A DNA stretch of 64,000 bases from Chloroflexota bacterium (GTDB lineage: Bacteria; Chloroflexota; UBA6077; FW602-bin22; CADDYW01). Each line of letters starts with the position of its first letter. The stretch's first letter is position 1. The notes beneath the pieces were generated by a model, which ran no database searches, was not told the DNA's origin, and worked only from the letters and a program-made list of their open reading frames with translations. The DNA is taken from assembly GCA_902810745.1 (NCBI GenBank), contig CADDYW010000007.1, positions 1 through 64,000 of the forward strand, in the 5' to 3' direction. Both the position numbers and the translations under genes were made by a program. Of the stretch, positions 43,232-51,821 are shown piece by piece.

Positions 43232-43483
43232 TCACGTGATCTCTGACAGGCGGTGTTCGAGCTGGCGACGGTAGGCAGGATGAGTTACCCGTGTGAAGAA
43301 CTGATATGCCGACCACGCCCCTGCCAGCGCGACCAGGAGATACACCACCCGGCTCATGAAGGTCCGACGGCCGAAGATCGCGCGGACGAGATTGAATCCG
43401 GCCACGTCGACCAGACCCCAGTTGAGCGCGCCGAGCGCTGCCAGGAATCGGGCGACGTCGTCGATAGTCTCATTGCTGAGCAC
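43232..43483 (-). CDS. DUF378 small membrane protein (copy 2)
   Basis: 83 aa; ARFLAALGALNWGLVDVAGFNL and VVYLLVALAGAWSAYQFF are two membrane helices with the DUF378 pattern ALNWGLV...FNLVRAIFG. GTG 43483 after AAGGAGGATCG. Paralogue of the gene at 42665, in convergent orientation across the repeat. Unknown function. Confidence 0.82.
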   Translation of the reverse strand: MLSNETIDDVARFLAALGALNWGLVDVAGFNLVRAIFGRRTFMSRVVYLLVALAGAWSAYQFFTRVTHPAYRRQLEHRLSEIT

Positions 43484-43678
43484 GGCTTCGATCCTCCTTC
43501 AGGGAATAAAAGTCAAGAGCTCTTGCGAGGTGGAGCTCGACCGTGACGAGGCAAGATCGAAGCCAGACCCGATCCCCTGATCCAGACCTCGCGGGGTGGC
43601 AGCTATCCTGCACGTCGCTATCCGACGTGATCGTGAGGGTAGTGAGACGCCGAAGTGACGAAGGTGGAGGAAGCGGCG

Positions 43679-44089
43679 GTGAATACTTCGAGATTCCTCG
43701 ACGCCCTGCGCGAGGTTGAAGAGCACGGTAACGTCGAGCCAATGGTGCAGATCTTCACGGACGACGCGCGCATCTGGAATCCCGAGCTCCAGCAGCCGCT
43801 CATTGGACGCGATGGTGCTCGGCGATTCTGGCGCGATTACCGAGACACGTTCGCTGCGGTTCGCTCGGAATTCCGATCGATCATCGAGGGCCAGGAAAAG
43901 TCGGCACTGGAATGGGAGACGACCGGGACGCTAGAAGCGAACCGTGAGCCATTCAGTTACCGCGGAGCGAGTATTATCGACTGGTCAGGCGACCGGATCA
44001 CGCGTTTCGCGGCGTACTTCGATCCACGCGCGCTCGCGGTGGCGCAGCTACGACCGCTCGAAGTTCGACGAGCCGAGGCAGCTGGTTAG
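43679..44089 (+). CDS. SnoaL-like/NTF2-fold protein
   Basis: 136 aa, cone-shaped alpha+beta fold of the SnoaL/NTF2 superfamily: FLDALREVEEHGNVEPMVQIF, DARIWNPELQQPLIGRDGARRFW, ALEWETTGTLE, FSYRGASIIDWSGDRITRF and AAYFDPRAL. These include small-molecule isomerases, hydrolases and steroid binders; no function is fixed. GTG 43679 follows GGAGGAAGCG; an in-frame GTG at 43655 is also possible. Confidence 0.75.
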   Translation: MNTSRFLDALREVEEHGNVEPMVQIFTDDARIWNPELQQPLIGRDGARRFWRDYRDTFAAVRSEFRSIIEGQEKSALEWETTGTLEANREPFSYRGASIIDWSGDRITRFAAYFDPRALAVAQLRPLEVRRAEAAG

Positions 44090-44223
44090 CTTGGACCCGC
44101 AAGCGCTTGCGTCTGTGCCCTGCCGCGCGTCTGGCGTCCAGCGCCGGACGGGGCTCGGCTACCTGGCTGCCGCCGAGGACCAGCAGATGGGCGCTCGGGG
44201 CGGTGCCGTGCCAGGCTGACCAG

Positions 44224-44253
44224 TTGACAGTCCATGCCTAATCGCGCTAGGAT
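44224..44253 (+). promoter_or_regulatory. Promoter for TrmB-type regulator
   Basis: TTGACA at 44224-44229, 18-bp spacer, TAGGAT at 44248-44253, ahead of the regulator ATG at 44289. Confidence 0.5.
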
Positions 44254-44288
44254 AGTGGTTGCGTGTGCTACTACTATGCGAGCGCGGG

Positions 44289-45143
44289 ATGGATCTGGTC
44301 GAGCGGCTGACCGAGCTAGGATTCTCTCCCAACGAGGGACGGGTCTACGTCGCGCTGCTGAGGCAGCCTTCGGCGACGGGCTATGAGCTTGCGAAGGCCG
44401 CAGGACTTCCGCGTGCGAACGTCTATCAGGTTCTGGCGGGTCTCCTCGCGAAGAACGCGATTCAGCGGGTCGGGGACAGCCCGTCCCGCTACGTCGCTCA
44501 TGCGCCAGCCGAGGTCCTCGGCCGCATCAAGCGAGAGACGATGGCCCGTTGTGACGCGCTCACGGTCGAGCTCGAGGCACTCGCGCCACCGGCCGAGCCG
44601 ACGGCGTTCTGGACGCTGCGCGGACGCGACGCGGTTGTCGAGCAGGTCATCAGCCTGGTGGCGGGAGCGGTAGAGCGTATCGCGATCTGTCTGTGGTCCG
44701 ACGATCTTACCTGGCTGAGTGGACCGCTGCGCGAAGCACACCGCGCTGGCTGCCACGTCGTGATCAATCTGTTTGGCGATACCGAGCTCGAGTTTGGCGA
44801 GATCTACCGGCACGAGGACCCTTCGAAGGTGGTGGGAGGCCACCTGCTGACCCTGGCGGTGGACTCGAGCGCGGCGCTCGTCGCGGCCCTGGATGAGCCC
44901 TCGGGAGCCGTCTACACCCGACATCCCGCTCTCGTGCGGCTGGTCGAGAAGCTTATCCGCGACGAAGCATATCTGGCGGCGATCTACGAGCGGTTTCGGA
45001 ACGAGCTGGAAGCGGTGTACGGACCGCACCTGGTGGCGCTGCGTCGACGGTTGCTGCCGGTGGATCAGGCCGAGCGGCTCCTGGCGGTCGTCGGCTTCGG
45101 GGCTTCCTCCCATCGGGTCGACGCAATCCTCGCGGAGACGTAG
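44289..45143 (+). CDS. TrmB-family transcriptional regulator
   Basis: 284 aa. MDLVERLTELGFSPNEGRVYVALLRQPSATGYELAKAAGLPRANVYQVLAGLLAKNA is the TrmB winged-helix domain (helix-turn-helix around residues 30-55). The C-terminal part has a sugar-binding-like PLDc-like region with RIAICLWSDDLTWL and VVINLFGD. Such proteins repress or activate sugar or nucleotide metabolism genes. It precedes the PurA-like gene by 98 bp in the same direction, so may control it. Start: ATG 44289, though an in-frame TTG at 44259 exists. Confidence 0.85.
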   Translation: MDLVERLTELGFSPNEGRVYVALLRQPSATGYELAKAAGLPRANVYQVLAGLLAKNAIQRVGDSPSRYVAHAPAEVLGRIKRETMARCDALTVELEALAPPAEPTAFWTLRGRDAVVEQVISLVAGAVERIAICLWSDDLTWLSGPLREAHRAGCHVVINLFGDTELEFGEIYRHEDPSKVVGGHLLTLAVDSSAALVAALDEPSGAVYTRHPALVRLVEKLIRDEAYLAAIYERFRNELEAVYGPHLVALRRRLLPVDQAERLLAVVGFGASSHRVDAILAET

Positions 45144-45241
45144 ACCTGCCTCCGGTCGATGCCTGGCGGCCCGCAGCATGCCTGCCAACGGACGTTATCT
45201 CCCGAGCAATGGGACGACAAAAATAGAGTAAGGATGGATTC

Positions 45242-46252
45242 ATGGGTGCAGTGATCATCGTCGATGCGCTGTGGGGCGATTCTGGGAAGGGCAAGGCCTG
45301 CGCGTACCTGGCGCGCAAGCTGGACGCGTCGCTGGCGGTTCGCGCCGGAATCGGGACGAACGCTGGCGCCAGTATCATCCTCGACGATGATACGATGATC
45401 CGCGCCCGTCAGCTTCCAACGGGCTGGCTGAACGCGCACACGCGGGTGGCGGTCGGGTCGGGTGTGCTGGTGGATCCCAGCGTCTTCCTCGCCGAGGTCG
45501 AGCGCTTCGACATTCGTGATCGCGCATTCGTCGACTATCGCTGCGCCGTGATCACTCCCGAGCACATCGAGGCGGAGCGCCAGGACGCGAATCTCGCCAA
45601 GCGGGTCGGCTCGACCTGTACCGGGAACGGCTATGCCCGTTCCGATTTCGTCCTCCGTCGCGGCATTCAGGCCCGTGACGTCCCCGAGCTCAAGCCGTTC
45701 CTCACCGACGTCGCCCGCGAGGTGAACGAGGTCGCCGCTCGCGGGGTCGTCCTCGTCGAAGGATCACAGGGAACTTTGCTCTCACTGGCGCTCAGCCCGG
45801 ATTATCCCTTCACGACGTCGGATAACTGCACCGCGGCCGCGGCCATGGACGACGTCGGGCTGAACTGGCGCCTGGTCCAGGATGTCGTCATGGTGGTGAA
45901 GAGCATGCCGACCCGCGTTGGCGAGGGCCCTTTGCCCTACGAGATGACCGAGCAGGAGGCCCTGGCGCGCGGTGTCGCCGAATACGGCACGGTCACCGGG
46001 CGCATGCGCCGTAAAGCATCGCAGATCGATTGGGATCTGCTGGCCTACTCAGCGATGCTGAACGGTCCAACCCAGATTGCCCTGACCTTCTGCGATCATT
46101 ACGACCCCGCGATGAGACAGGCCCGCACCCGTGACGACATCACGCCACGCGTCCGAGAGCTGATCTCTCAGGTGGAGAAGGTCGCCGGTGCGCCGGTGAC
46201 CCTCGTCGATACGGGTAAGCACCTGAGTGAATTCATCGATCTGGCGCCGTAG
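45242..46252 (+). CDS. Short adenylosuccinate synthetase-like protein, altered catalytic residues
   Basis: 336 aa, close to the short archaeal PurA type rather than the ~430-aa bacterial type. The nucleotide-binding loop is WGDSGKGK (Asp13 retained, the canonical Glu14 is Ser) and the following motif is TNAGAS, where PurA has NAGHT: the catalytic acid His (His41 in E. coli) is Ala43 here. VGSTCTGNGYA replaces TGRGIGPAY and EGSQGTLL replaces EGAQGTLL. It may be a divergent PurA, a nonessential paralogue with another carboxylate or purine substrate, or a non-catalytic protein. ATG 45242 follows AAGGATGG; a TrmB regulator lies just upstream. Confidence 0.75.
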   Translation: MGAVIIVDALWGDSGKGKACAYLARKLDASLAVRAGIGTNAGASIILDDDTMIRARQLPTGWLNAHTRVAVGSGVLVDPSVFLAEVERFDIRDRAFVDYRCAVITPEHIEAERQDANLAKRVGSTCTGNGYARSDFVLRRGIQARDVPELKPFLTDVAREVNEVAARGVVLVEGSQGTLLSLALSPDYPFTTSDNCTAAAAMDDVGLNWRLVQDVVMVVKSMPTRVGEGPLPYEMTEQEALARGVAEYGTVTGRMRRKASQIDWDLLAYSAMLNGPTQIALTFCDHYDPAMRQARTRDDITPRVRELISQVEKVAGAPVTLVDTGKHLSEFIDLAP

Positions 46253-46293
46253 TACGTCGACCGGGCCCTCGGTCGCGGGCTTCCGAGCTTCGT

Positions 46294-47199
46294 TCATCCC
46301 CCGGCTGGCGGCACGCTCGTCGCCGCCGGCGTGGGGGACGCCGCGGGCGACGTGAGCTCTTCCGACGACAGCCCGACGAGCGGCGTCGCGTTGCTCGTCA
46401 CCATCGGCAGGCGGCCGTCCCACCGCGTCCAGCGGAGGTACTCGATCAGCTGCGGCGTGATGCTCGCGGCGCGGACCGTATTCGCCTTCGCCTCGCCCTC
46501 GGCCGCGGCGACTGCCGCGTCGGCCTTCCCTTTGGCCTCGACGACTGCCTGCTCGGCTTGAATCTCCTTCTGTCGCAGAATCTGCTGCTCGGTCTCGACC
46601 TTCTGCTGGGCGGTCTGCTTCTGCTCGATCGCCGCCTGGTAATCGTTGGAGAACGCGATGTTCGAGATGTAAATGTCGTCGACGACGATGCCGTAGCGCT
46701 GGAGGTTGCTTCCCAGTCGTTCTTTCGCCTTGGCACGGATCTCATCACGCTTCGCCAGGATCTCGGTCACCGGATACTGCGGGACGACCTCCTTGATGAA
46801 GTCGTTGAACGCTGGATCGATCACCTTGTTGGCGAAGTCGAGGCCTACCGTCTGATAGAGCTCGCCCGCGCGCGATGGCTCGAGATGGTAGTTCATGGTG
46901 CCGGTCAGCTTGACCGTCTGGAGCTCCTTGCTGGCGGCGTCGATCTCTTTGAACTCGTGTGGCAGGACACGGGTATCGATCTGGACGATCTTCTGGACAA
47001 TCGGGATGACCAGGTGAAAGCCGGGCTGGAGAACACCGGGCTCGACTCGGCCGAACGTCAGCACGACGCCCACGTACCCTGCCTGGACGGTCGTAGCAGA
47101 CAAGAAAACCGAGAGAAGAACGAACATGACGACCGCGATGACGATCGGAACGCCGACGTTACGAAACAATGGCCGTGACGCGTACTGATAGCTCTTCAT
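46294..47199 (-). CDS. SPFH/prohibitin-family membrane protein
   Basis: 301 aa: N-terminal membrane anchor VGVPIVIAVVMFVLLSVFL, SPFH (Band 7) domain with GVVLTFGRVEPGVLQPGFHLVIPI and DTRVLPHEFKEIDAAS, and a C-terminal Ala/Glu/Gln-rich coiled coil (IEQKQTAQQKVETEQQILRQ, AAEGEAKANTVRA). Such proteins form membrane-microdomain scaffolds and regulate proteases like FtsH. ATG 47199 has GGAG about 12 nt upstream; an in-frame GTG at 47211 overlaps that ribosome site. Alone on the minus strand. Confidence 0.92.
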   Translation of the reverse strand: MKSYQYASRPLFRNVGVPIVIAVVMFVLLSVFLSATTVQAGYVGVVLTFGRVEPGVLQPGFHLVIPIVQKIVQIDTRVLPHEFKEIDAASKELQTVKLTGTMNYHLEPSRAGELYQTVGLDFANKVIDPAFNDFIKEVVPQYPVTEILAKRDEIRAKAKERLGSNLQRYGIVVDDIYISNIAFSNDYQAAIEQKQTAQQKVETEQQILRQKEIQAEQAVVEAKGKADAAVAAAEGEAKANTVRAASITPQLIEYLRWTRWDGRLPMVTSNATPLVGLSSEELTSPAASPTPAATSVPPAGG

Positions 47200-47391
47200 G
47201 GTGATAGCCACTCCTGCAGTTCATCGTTCGGTGACCGCCCGACGATACCCCAACTCTCTCTCGCCGCATTGTCGCGAGGGCAGGTTGCGACAGGGGTTAA
47301 TCGACGTAAATGTAAGGTTCGCACTGCGATTGCCGCGAGGAAGATCATCCAGACAGACTATCCGCCTTTCCCCGGTGGGTAGGAATCTGGG

Positions 47392-48339
47392 CTACGCTCG
47401 ACTACGTCGCACACCGTTGCTGAGAGTTACGCCAAGGAGTACGAAGCAAGCGCCAGCCGCCTGAAGAAGGGTCAAATGCTCGGCGAGCAGTAGCGCTGCG
47501 AACGCGACCGCCAGGACCGGACTCAGGTAGCTGTAGATCATCGTATTGCTGGCGCCGAGAGTATGAAGGGCTCGCGTCCAGAGGGTCTGGGCGACAATGG
47601 TTCCGAACACGACGGCGTAGACGACACCGAACCACGCCATCGGGCTCGCGCGGGCTACGCTCCAATTGCTCACGCCCAACGGACTGAACAGTGCCATCGC
47701 GGCCGATCCGAGCAGCATCGACCAGGCCGTCACCTTGAGCGGGCTGTAGTATCGGAGCAGTGGCACGCCAATCACGTTGTAGGCGGCCCAGGTGCCGGCG
47801 CAGCCAATCAGCAGCAGATTGCCGACCGTACTGGAGCTGTCGAAGGCGAAGCCATCGGTCTGGATGACCAGGACGACGCCGAAGAGAGCCAGGAGCATTC
47901 CGATGACGCGGCGACCAACCAGTATCTCCTGCCCAATTGCCACGGCCATGGTCAGCGCGAAGATCGGCGAGACGCTCGAGATCAGGGCGGCGTTGGTGGC
48001 GGTGCTCCGTTCCAGCCCCGACTGCCAGAGGATCGTGTTCAATCCCATCCCGACGACGGCAACCAGCACCATCCGGGGCCAGTGCCGAGCTTCCAGCCCC
48101 ACGCGACGCTCGACGCGTGACAGGACAGCCATCAGGATCAGCCCGGCCACGAAGTTTCGTGCCATGCCAATGAGATAGGCGTCGATCTCGGCGATCGCGA
48201 TCTTCATGGTCGAGACGTTCAGCCCCCAGATGAGCTGGGCGGCAAGGGCAGGCAGGCTGAATCGGCCGCCAAGCGTGTTCAGGAATGATCTGGCGCGGCG
48301 TCCGGGGAAAAACGCTTTCCCCTCGGCAGTTCGTTGCAC
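47392..48339 (-). CDS. EamA/DMT-family transporter
   Basis: 315 aa, ten helices in two EamA repeats: LIWGLNVSTMKIAIAEIDAY, ARNFVAGLILMAVL, GMGLNTILWQSGLERSTATN, SVSPIFALTMAVAIGQEI, WAAYNVIGVPLLRYYSPLK, SYLSPVLAVAFAALLLAEHL. Drug/metabolite efflux or uptake. Start is GTG at 48339 with AGGTGGAGG upstream and a TATAAT at 48365-48360 (minus). A second in-frame start further upstream at 48387 is less likely. Confidence 0.88.
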   Translation of the reverse strand: MQRTAEGKAFFPGRRARSFLNTLGGRFSLPALAAQLIWGLNVSTMKIAIAEIDAYLIGMARNFVAGLILMAVLSRVERRVGLEARHWPRMVLVAVVGMGLNTILWQSGLERSTATNAALISSVSPIFALTMAVAIGQEILVGRRVIGMLLALFGVVLVIQTDGFAFDSSSTVGNLLLIGCAGTWAAYNVIGVPLLRYYSPLKVTAWSMLLGSAAMALFSPLGVSNWSVARASPMAWFGVVYAVVFGTIVAQTLWTRALHTLGASNTMIYSYLSPVLAVAFAALLLAEHLTLLQAAGACFVLLGVTLSNGVRRSRA

Positions 48340-48359
48340 TATCCTCCACCTGAGAGACG

Positions 48360-48365
48360 TATTAT
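48360..48365 (-). promoter_or_regulatory. -10 box before the EamA transporter gene
   Basis: TATAAT on the minus strand (plus-strand ATTATA at 48360-48365), 21 bp before the GTG start, with TTGCCG 15 bp further upstream as a weak -35. Confidence 0.45.
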
Positions 48366-48510
48366 ACGCAATTCGGTCGAACGGCAATGTTGTGACGGCA
48401 GACTGGCTGTGCCAGCCTGCCCGCGCGACGAATCACTCGCGGCCCGCGTACGGCATGATACGGTAGTCCGTTCGGCACGGGAGTGAGACACCATGGCTGA
48501 AATGTTCGGG

Positions 48511-50676
48511 CTACCGCGCCACGTGTTCTGGGTGCAGCCCGGGTAGCTGGATGGTCAGGCTGCTGTCGGCGCTTCCCGGGACGGTCAGACGGCTGCCATC
48601 GGCGCGGTAGAGCCCGATATTCAGCCTCAGGCCTCGCCGGGCATAGTCATCCGGGAGCCGCAGCGCGAACCGGTCGTCCATGATCTCGCCAGGACGCCAG
48701 GTGGAGGCAGGGCGGAGATCAGCCTCGGGGAAATGGTCGCTCTGAGTGATGAGAGTGCTATTCTGGTCGACGAGGTGGGCGAAAACCTTGATGCTCTGCG
48801 AGGGCGTCTCCAGGGCGCGCCAGGACAATGTGACGAGCAGGTACGGCCCGCCCTGCGCCCGGACGACACTGGCGCGGTAGCTCACCAGCTCGGCCGCAGT
48901 ACCAAATTTCTGCCCGATCGAGGCCGAGGCGACGACTCGGGGCGCAGCTGGATCATCGGTCGCGTAGAGGCTGTAGGTCACATTCTCGACCCAGCGCGAG
49001 CTGACCAGGTAGGCGTGCTGATCGAGCCAGACCTCCACGAAATTGTTCGGATCGTAGTCCGGCGGATGATACTTCACGAACCATACTCCCCGGTAGCGTC
49101 TGGTCAGGTCCGCCAGCTTGCGCAGGGTTTGCTCGCTGCTCGCGCCAGGCGCGGGAAGCTCGAACCAGGGAATGGTCTTGCGGAAGTAGTAGAAGAAGCT
49201 GGGGAACTGTGGCGGGCCATTCACGATGACCGCGACGTCCGGCGTGGCTGGCATCTCGACCGGCTTCTCCGCATCACGCAGATCGCTGCGCCAGTACGTT
49301 TGATCGAAGTAATAGTTTTGGAGCGACGACGCCATACCGGCCATCAGCGCGACGCCCGCGGCTCCCGCCACACCCAGTCGGGCTACCCGCGCGATTCCGA
49401 TCCACGATCGACGGGCTTCGGTAGATCGCGCCGTCCGCTCGCGGCTGCTTCGCCGTCGACGTTGCCTTGCATCCCCCGGGCTCGTGAGACCTGACGAGCG
49501 AGGCCAGGGCGCACGAATGGCGGCTTCTCGCTGCAATCCGAAGGCAAACGTGCTCAGACCGGCTGCGACGAGCGCGTACCAGGCCGGGCTGGCGGCCACG
49601 AAATAGCGCTCCCAGCCAGGATGGGGAACGAAGGAGACCTCGAAGATCGCCAGAACCGGAATCACCAGCAACGCTCCCCAGAAGAGTGACTGGCGCCAGG
49701 GGATGCTGATCAGACCTAGCGCGGCGAGGATCAGCGCGACCGCCACGAGCGGCTTGACCTGTGCCTGGCTGGCGCTCGTTCCGTAGTCGAAAGTGTAGGC
49801 GAGCTGGCGAAGAACCGTCGAGAGGGGGACGCCTGCACGACTGACGCTTCCAGCCTGGACGACCAGACTTGGAGCCACGTAGATGAGCAGCGGGGTAAGC
49901 AGCGCGAGCACGCCAATCTGTGCGAGGAGGCAACGGAGAGCCGTTCCAGGCCAGCGGCGACGATCGGTCAGAAGCCAGGCCGTCGCGGCGAAGAGCGCGA
50001 AGCCGCTGAAATAGAAGCTGGCCAGTGCCGATGCCGCGACGACGGCGTAGGCTACCCAGAGCCAGCGAGACGAGGCCCGGGGTCTAGCCGTCGCGCCAGG
50101 CAGCGGTGTGGTAGGGCGAAGCGGCTCCAGCTCGCCCGCGGTCGTGCTACCTGCCGGTGTCTCCGGGCCCGCGTCGGCACCTGCGCGAACCAGCAGGTAG
50201 ATGGCCAGGATCACGAGGGCCGTGACCTGCGCGTAGGTGCGTGTCTCCTGCGCGTAGTAGATCCAGAACGGCGAGAGCGCCCCGATGAGCGCCGCGATCG
50301 TGCCGACCCGACGGCCGAGCGTCGCGCTGACGAGGACGTAGAGCAGCGGAACTGCCAGGACTCCGAAGATCAGCGAGAGGAACCGAACCGACGTCTCGCC
50401 GGACCCGGCGAACGGTATCCAGAAGTGCAAGAGGTAGTAGTACAGGGGCGGGAGCGTGCCTTCGTGTCTCGTCTTCTCGGTAATCTCGGCGAGTGAGCCG
50501 TAGGCACGAAATACGCTGATCGTCTCGTCGCCCCAGAGGCTCTGCGTTCCCAGACGGAAGACCCGCAGCCCGAAGCCGGCCAGCACGATCAGCACGACGA
50601 CGCCGCGCTCGCCGCGCCACCTGGCGGTTTCCCTGGACCCTGGTACTTTCGTTGCTATGTGTTGCGCGGTACCCAT
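48511..50676 (-). CDS. GT39/PMT-like membrane glycosyltransferase
   Basis: 721 aa with about ten hydrophobic helices in the first two thirds. The acidic motif LGTQSLWGDETISVFRAYG in the first periplasmic loop fits the PMT_2/ArnT-like superfamily, where the Asp-Glu pair is catalytic; FWIYYAQETRTYAQ is another conserved loop. The last ~230 residues form an extracytoplasmic domain. Uses polyprenol-phosphate sugars, consistent with a DPM1-like gene at 23946. ATG 50676 is preceded by GGGAGAGCC; a longer reading to 50736 is not needed. Divergent from the ZIP gene. Confidence 0.82.
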   Translation of the reverse strand: MGTAQHIATKVPGSRETARWRGERGVVVLIVLAGFGLRVFRLGTQSLWGDETISVFRAYGSLAEITEKTRHEGTLPPLYYYLLHFWIPFAGSGETSVRFLSLIFGVLAVPLLYVLVSATLGRRVGTIAALIGALSPFWIYYAQETRTYAQVTALVILAIYLLVRAGADAGPETPAGSTTAGELEPLRPTTPLPGATARPRASSRWLWVAYAVVAASALASFYFSGFALFAATAWLLTDRRRWPGTALRCLLAQIGVLALLTPLLIYVAPSLVVQAGSVSRAGVPLSTVLRQLAYTFDYGTSASQAQVKPLVAVALILAALGLISIPWRQSLFWGALLVIPVLAIFEVSFVPHPGWERYFVAASPAWYALVAAGLSTFAFGLQREAAIRAPWPRSSGLTSPGDARQRRRRSSRERTARSTEARRSWIGIARVARLGVAGAAGVALMAGMASSLQNYYFDQTYWRSDLRDAEKPVEMPATPDVAVIVNGPPQFPSFFYYFRKTIPWFELPAPGASSEQTLRKLADLTRRYRGVWFVKYHPPDYDPNNFVEVWLDQHAYLVSSRWVENVTYSLYATDDPAAPRVVASASIGQKFGTAAELVSYRASVVRAQGGPYLLVTLSWRALETPSQSIKVFAHLVDQNSTLITQSDHFPEADLRPASTWRPGEIMDDRFALRLPDDYARRGLRLNIGLYRADGSRLTVPGSADSSLTIQLPGLHPEHVAR

Positions 50677-50867
50677 CGCGATGGCTCTCCCCGACTGGAA
50701 AGGCACGTTCCATCCCGGACCTTCCCTAACGCGCACCGGGTCGGCGGTCGCACTATGATACGATACGCCCCCGGTGCCTTCAAAGTGGCGACGTCGCCTG
50801 GCAATCCGGTACGGAACATGCCCGGCCGGCGACCGAGACAGCCGATCTTTGGCGATGAAGGGGTAGG

Positions 50868-51539
50868 ATGAGCAGTCGCCCGACCGACCAGCACGAGGGA
50901 GGGGACGCGGCCCGCGAGGCGCACGAAGAAGAGTTCAATCGGCGGTGGCCCTGGCTCCTTCCGCTGGCCGCTGGCATCTTCCTGGGCGCGGTCATCTTCG
51001 AAGTGTTCCCGGACGCGATCGAGAATACTGGCTCGTCCGCCTGGCTCTGGGGCGGAGTCGGCCTCGTCGCCTTCGTCCTCATCCGCGATGGTCTGGATTA
51101 CGTCGGGCAGCACGGCCTGGCGTGGGTCGCGACGCTCGGCATCTGGCTGCACTCCTTCCTCGAAGGTGCGGTCACCGCGACGAGCTATGGCGTGAGCCTT
51201 CTGGTCGGTCTGCTGGTCTCCATCGGACTGATTCTGCACCTGATCCCGGAGGTGGGGGCGGTGATCGCTCTGCTGACCGCGGCGGGTCTCTCTCTGCAAG
51301 AGGCGATTGTCCGTAACGTGATCACCTGGGGCTTCATCATCGTCGGCTTTCTGGTCGTCTCTCTCTTCCTCCCCGGACTCTCGCGCGCCACGCTGGGTGA
51401 CGCCCTGGGCTTCGGCGCGGGGGGCTTCCTCTATCTCGCCTATCTGAGCTGGCACGAGCACGAGTGGACTCTTCTGCCGAGCCTCGTGTTCGTCGGAGTG
51501 GGAGCGCTGGTGATCGCGCTCCTCCGAGCCGTGACGTGA
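50868..51539 (+). CDS. ZIP-family divalent metal transporter
   Basis: 223 aa with about seven helices. The transport site motifs of helices 4 and 5 are present: LHSFLEGAV (H-S-x-x-E-G) and ILHLIPEVGAV (H-x-x-P-E). The N-terminus is His/Glu-rich (HEGGDAAREAHEEEF). Likely moves Zn2+ or a related ion inward across the cytoplasmic membrane. A little shorter than typical (about 250-300 aa). ATG 50868 has GGGGTAGG upstream. It opens a block of metal- and sulfur-related genes. Confidence 0.82.
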   Translation: MSSRPTDQHEGGDAAREAHEEEFNRRWPWLLPLAAGIFLGAVIFEVFPDAIENTGSSAWLWGGVGLVAFVLIRDGLDYVGQHGLAWVATLGIWLHSFLEGAVTATSYGVSLLVGLLVSIGLILHLIPEVGAVIALLTAAGLSLQEAIVRNVITWGFIIVGFLVVSLFLPGLSRATLGDALGFGAGGFLYLAYLSWHEHEWTLLPSLVFVGVGALVIALLRAVT

Positions 51540-51821
51540 CGGCAACGCGAGACACGGCTCGCCGCCTCGATCCGTTCGCGGAGATCTGTCACTGGCTGGC
51601 ACGCCGACGCGGAGCTTCCTGACGGACGGAGGTCCGCGCCAGGTCTTCGGCCGTGGCATAGACCTGTGTTATCATCGCAGCAACCCGAATTTCGCGGCAG
51701 TAGTCGGGATTCCGGACGGATCGTGTGTTTTGCCACGTGCAGGATCCATCGACGGGCTCCTTCGGGTACGAGGTCGGCCGAGTGATCTTGCATGCGACTG
51801 CAGGTACAGCGAGGAGAAGTC

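Noticed and set aside
45242-46252. PurZ (2-aminoadenine genome) hypothesis for the PurA-like protein
   Set aside because: PurZ replaces the catalytic Asp of the GDEGKGK loop; here Asp13 is kept (WGDSGKGK) and no phage or DNA polymerase genes are near.
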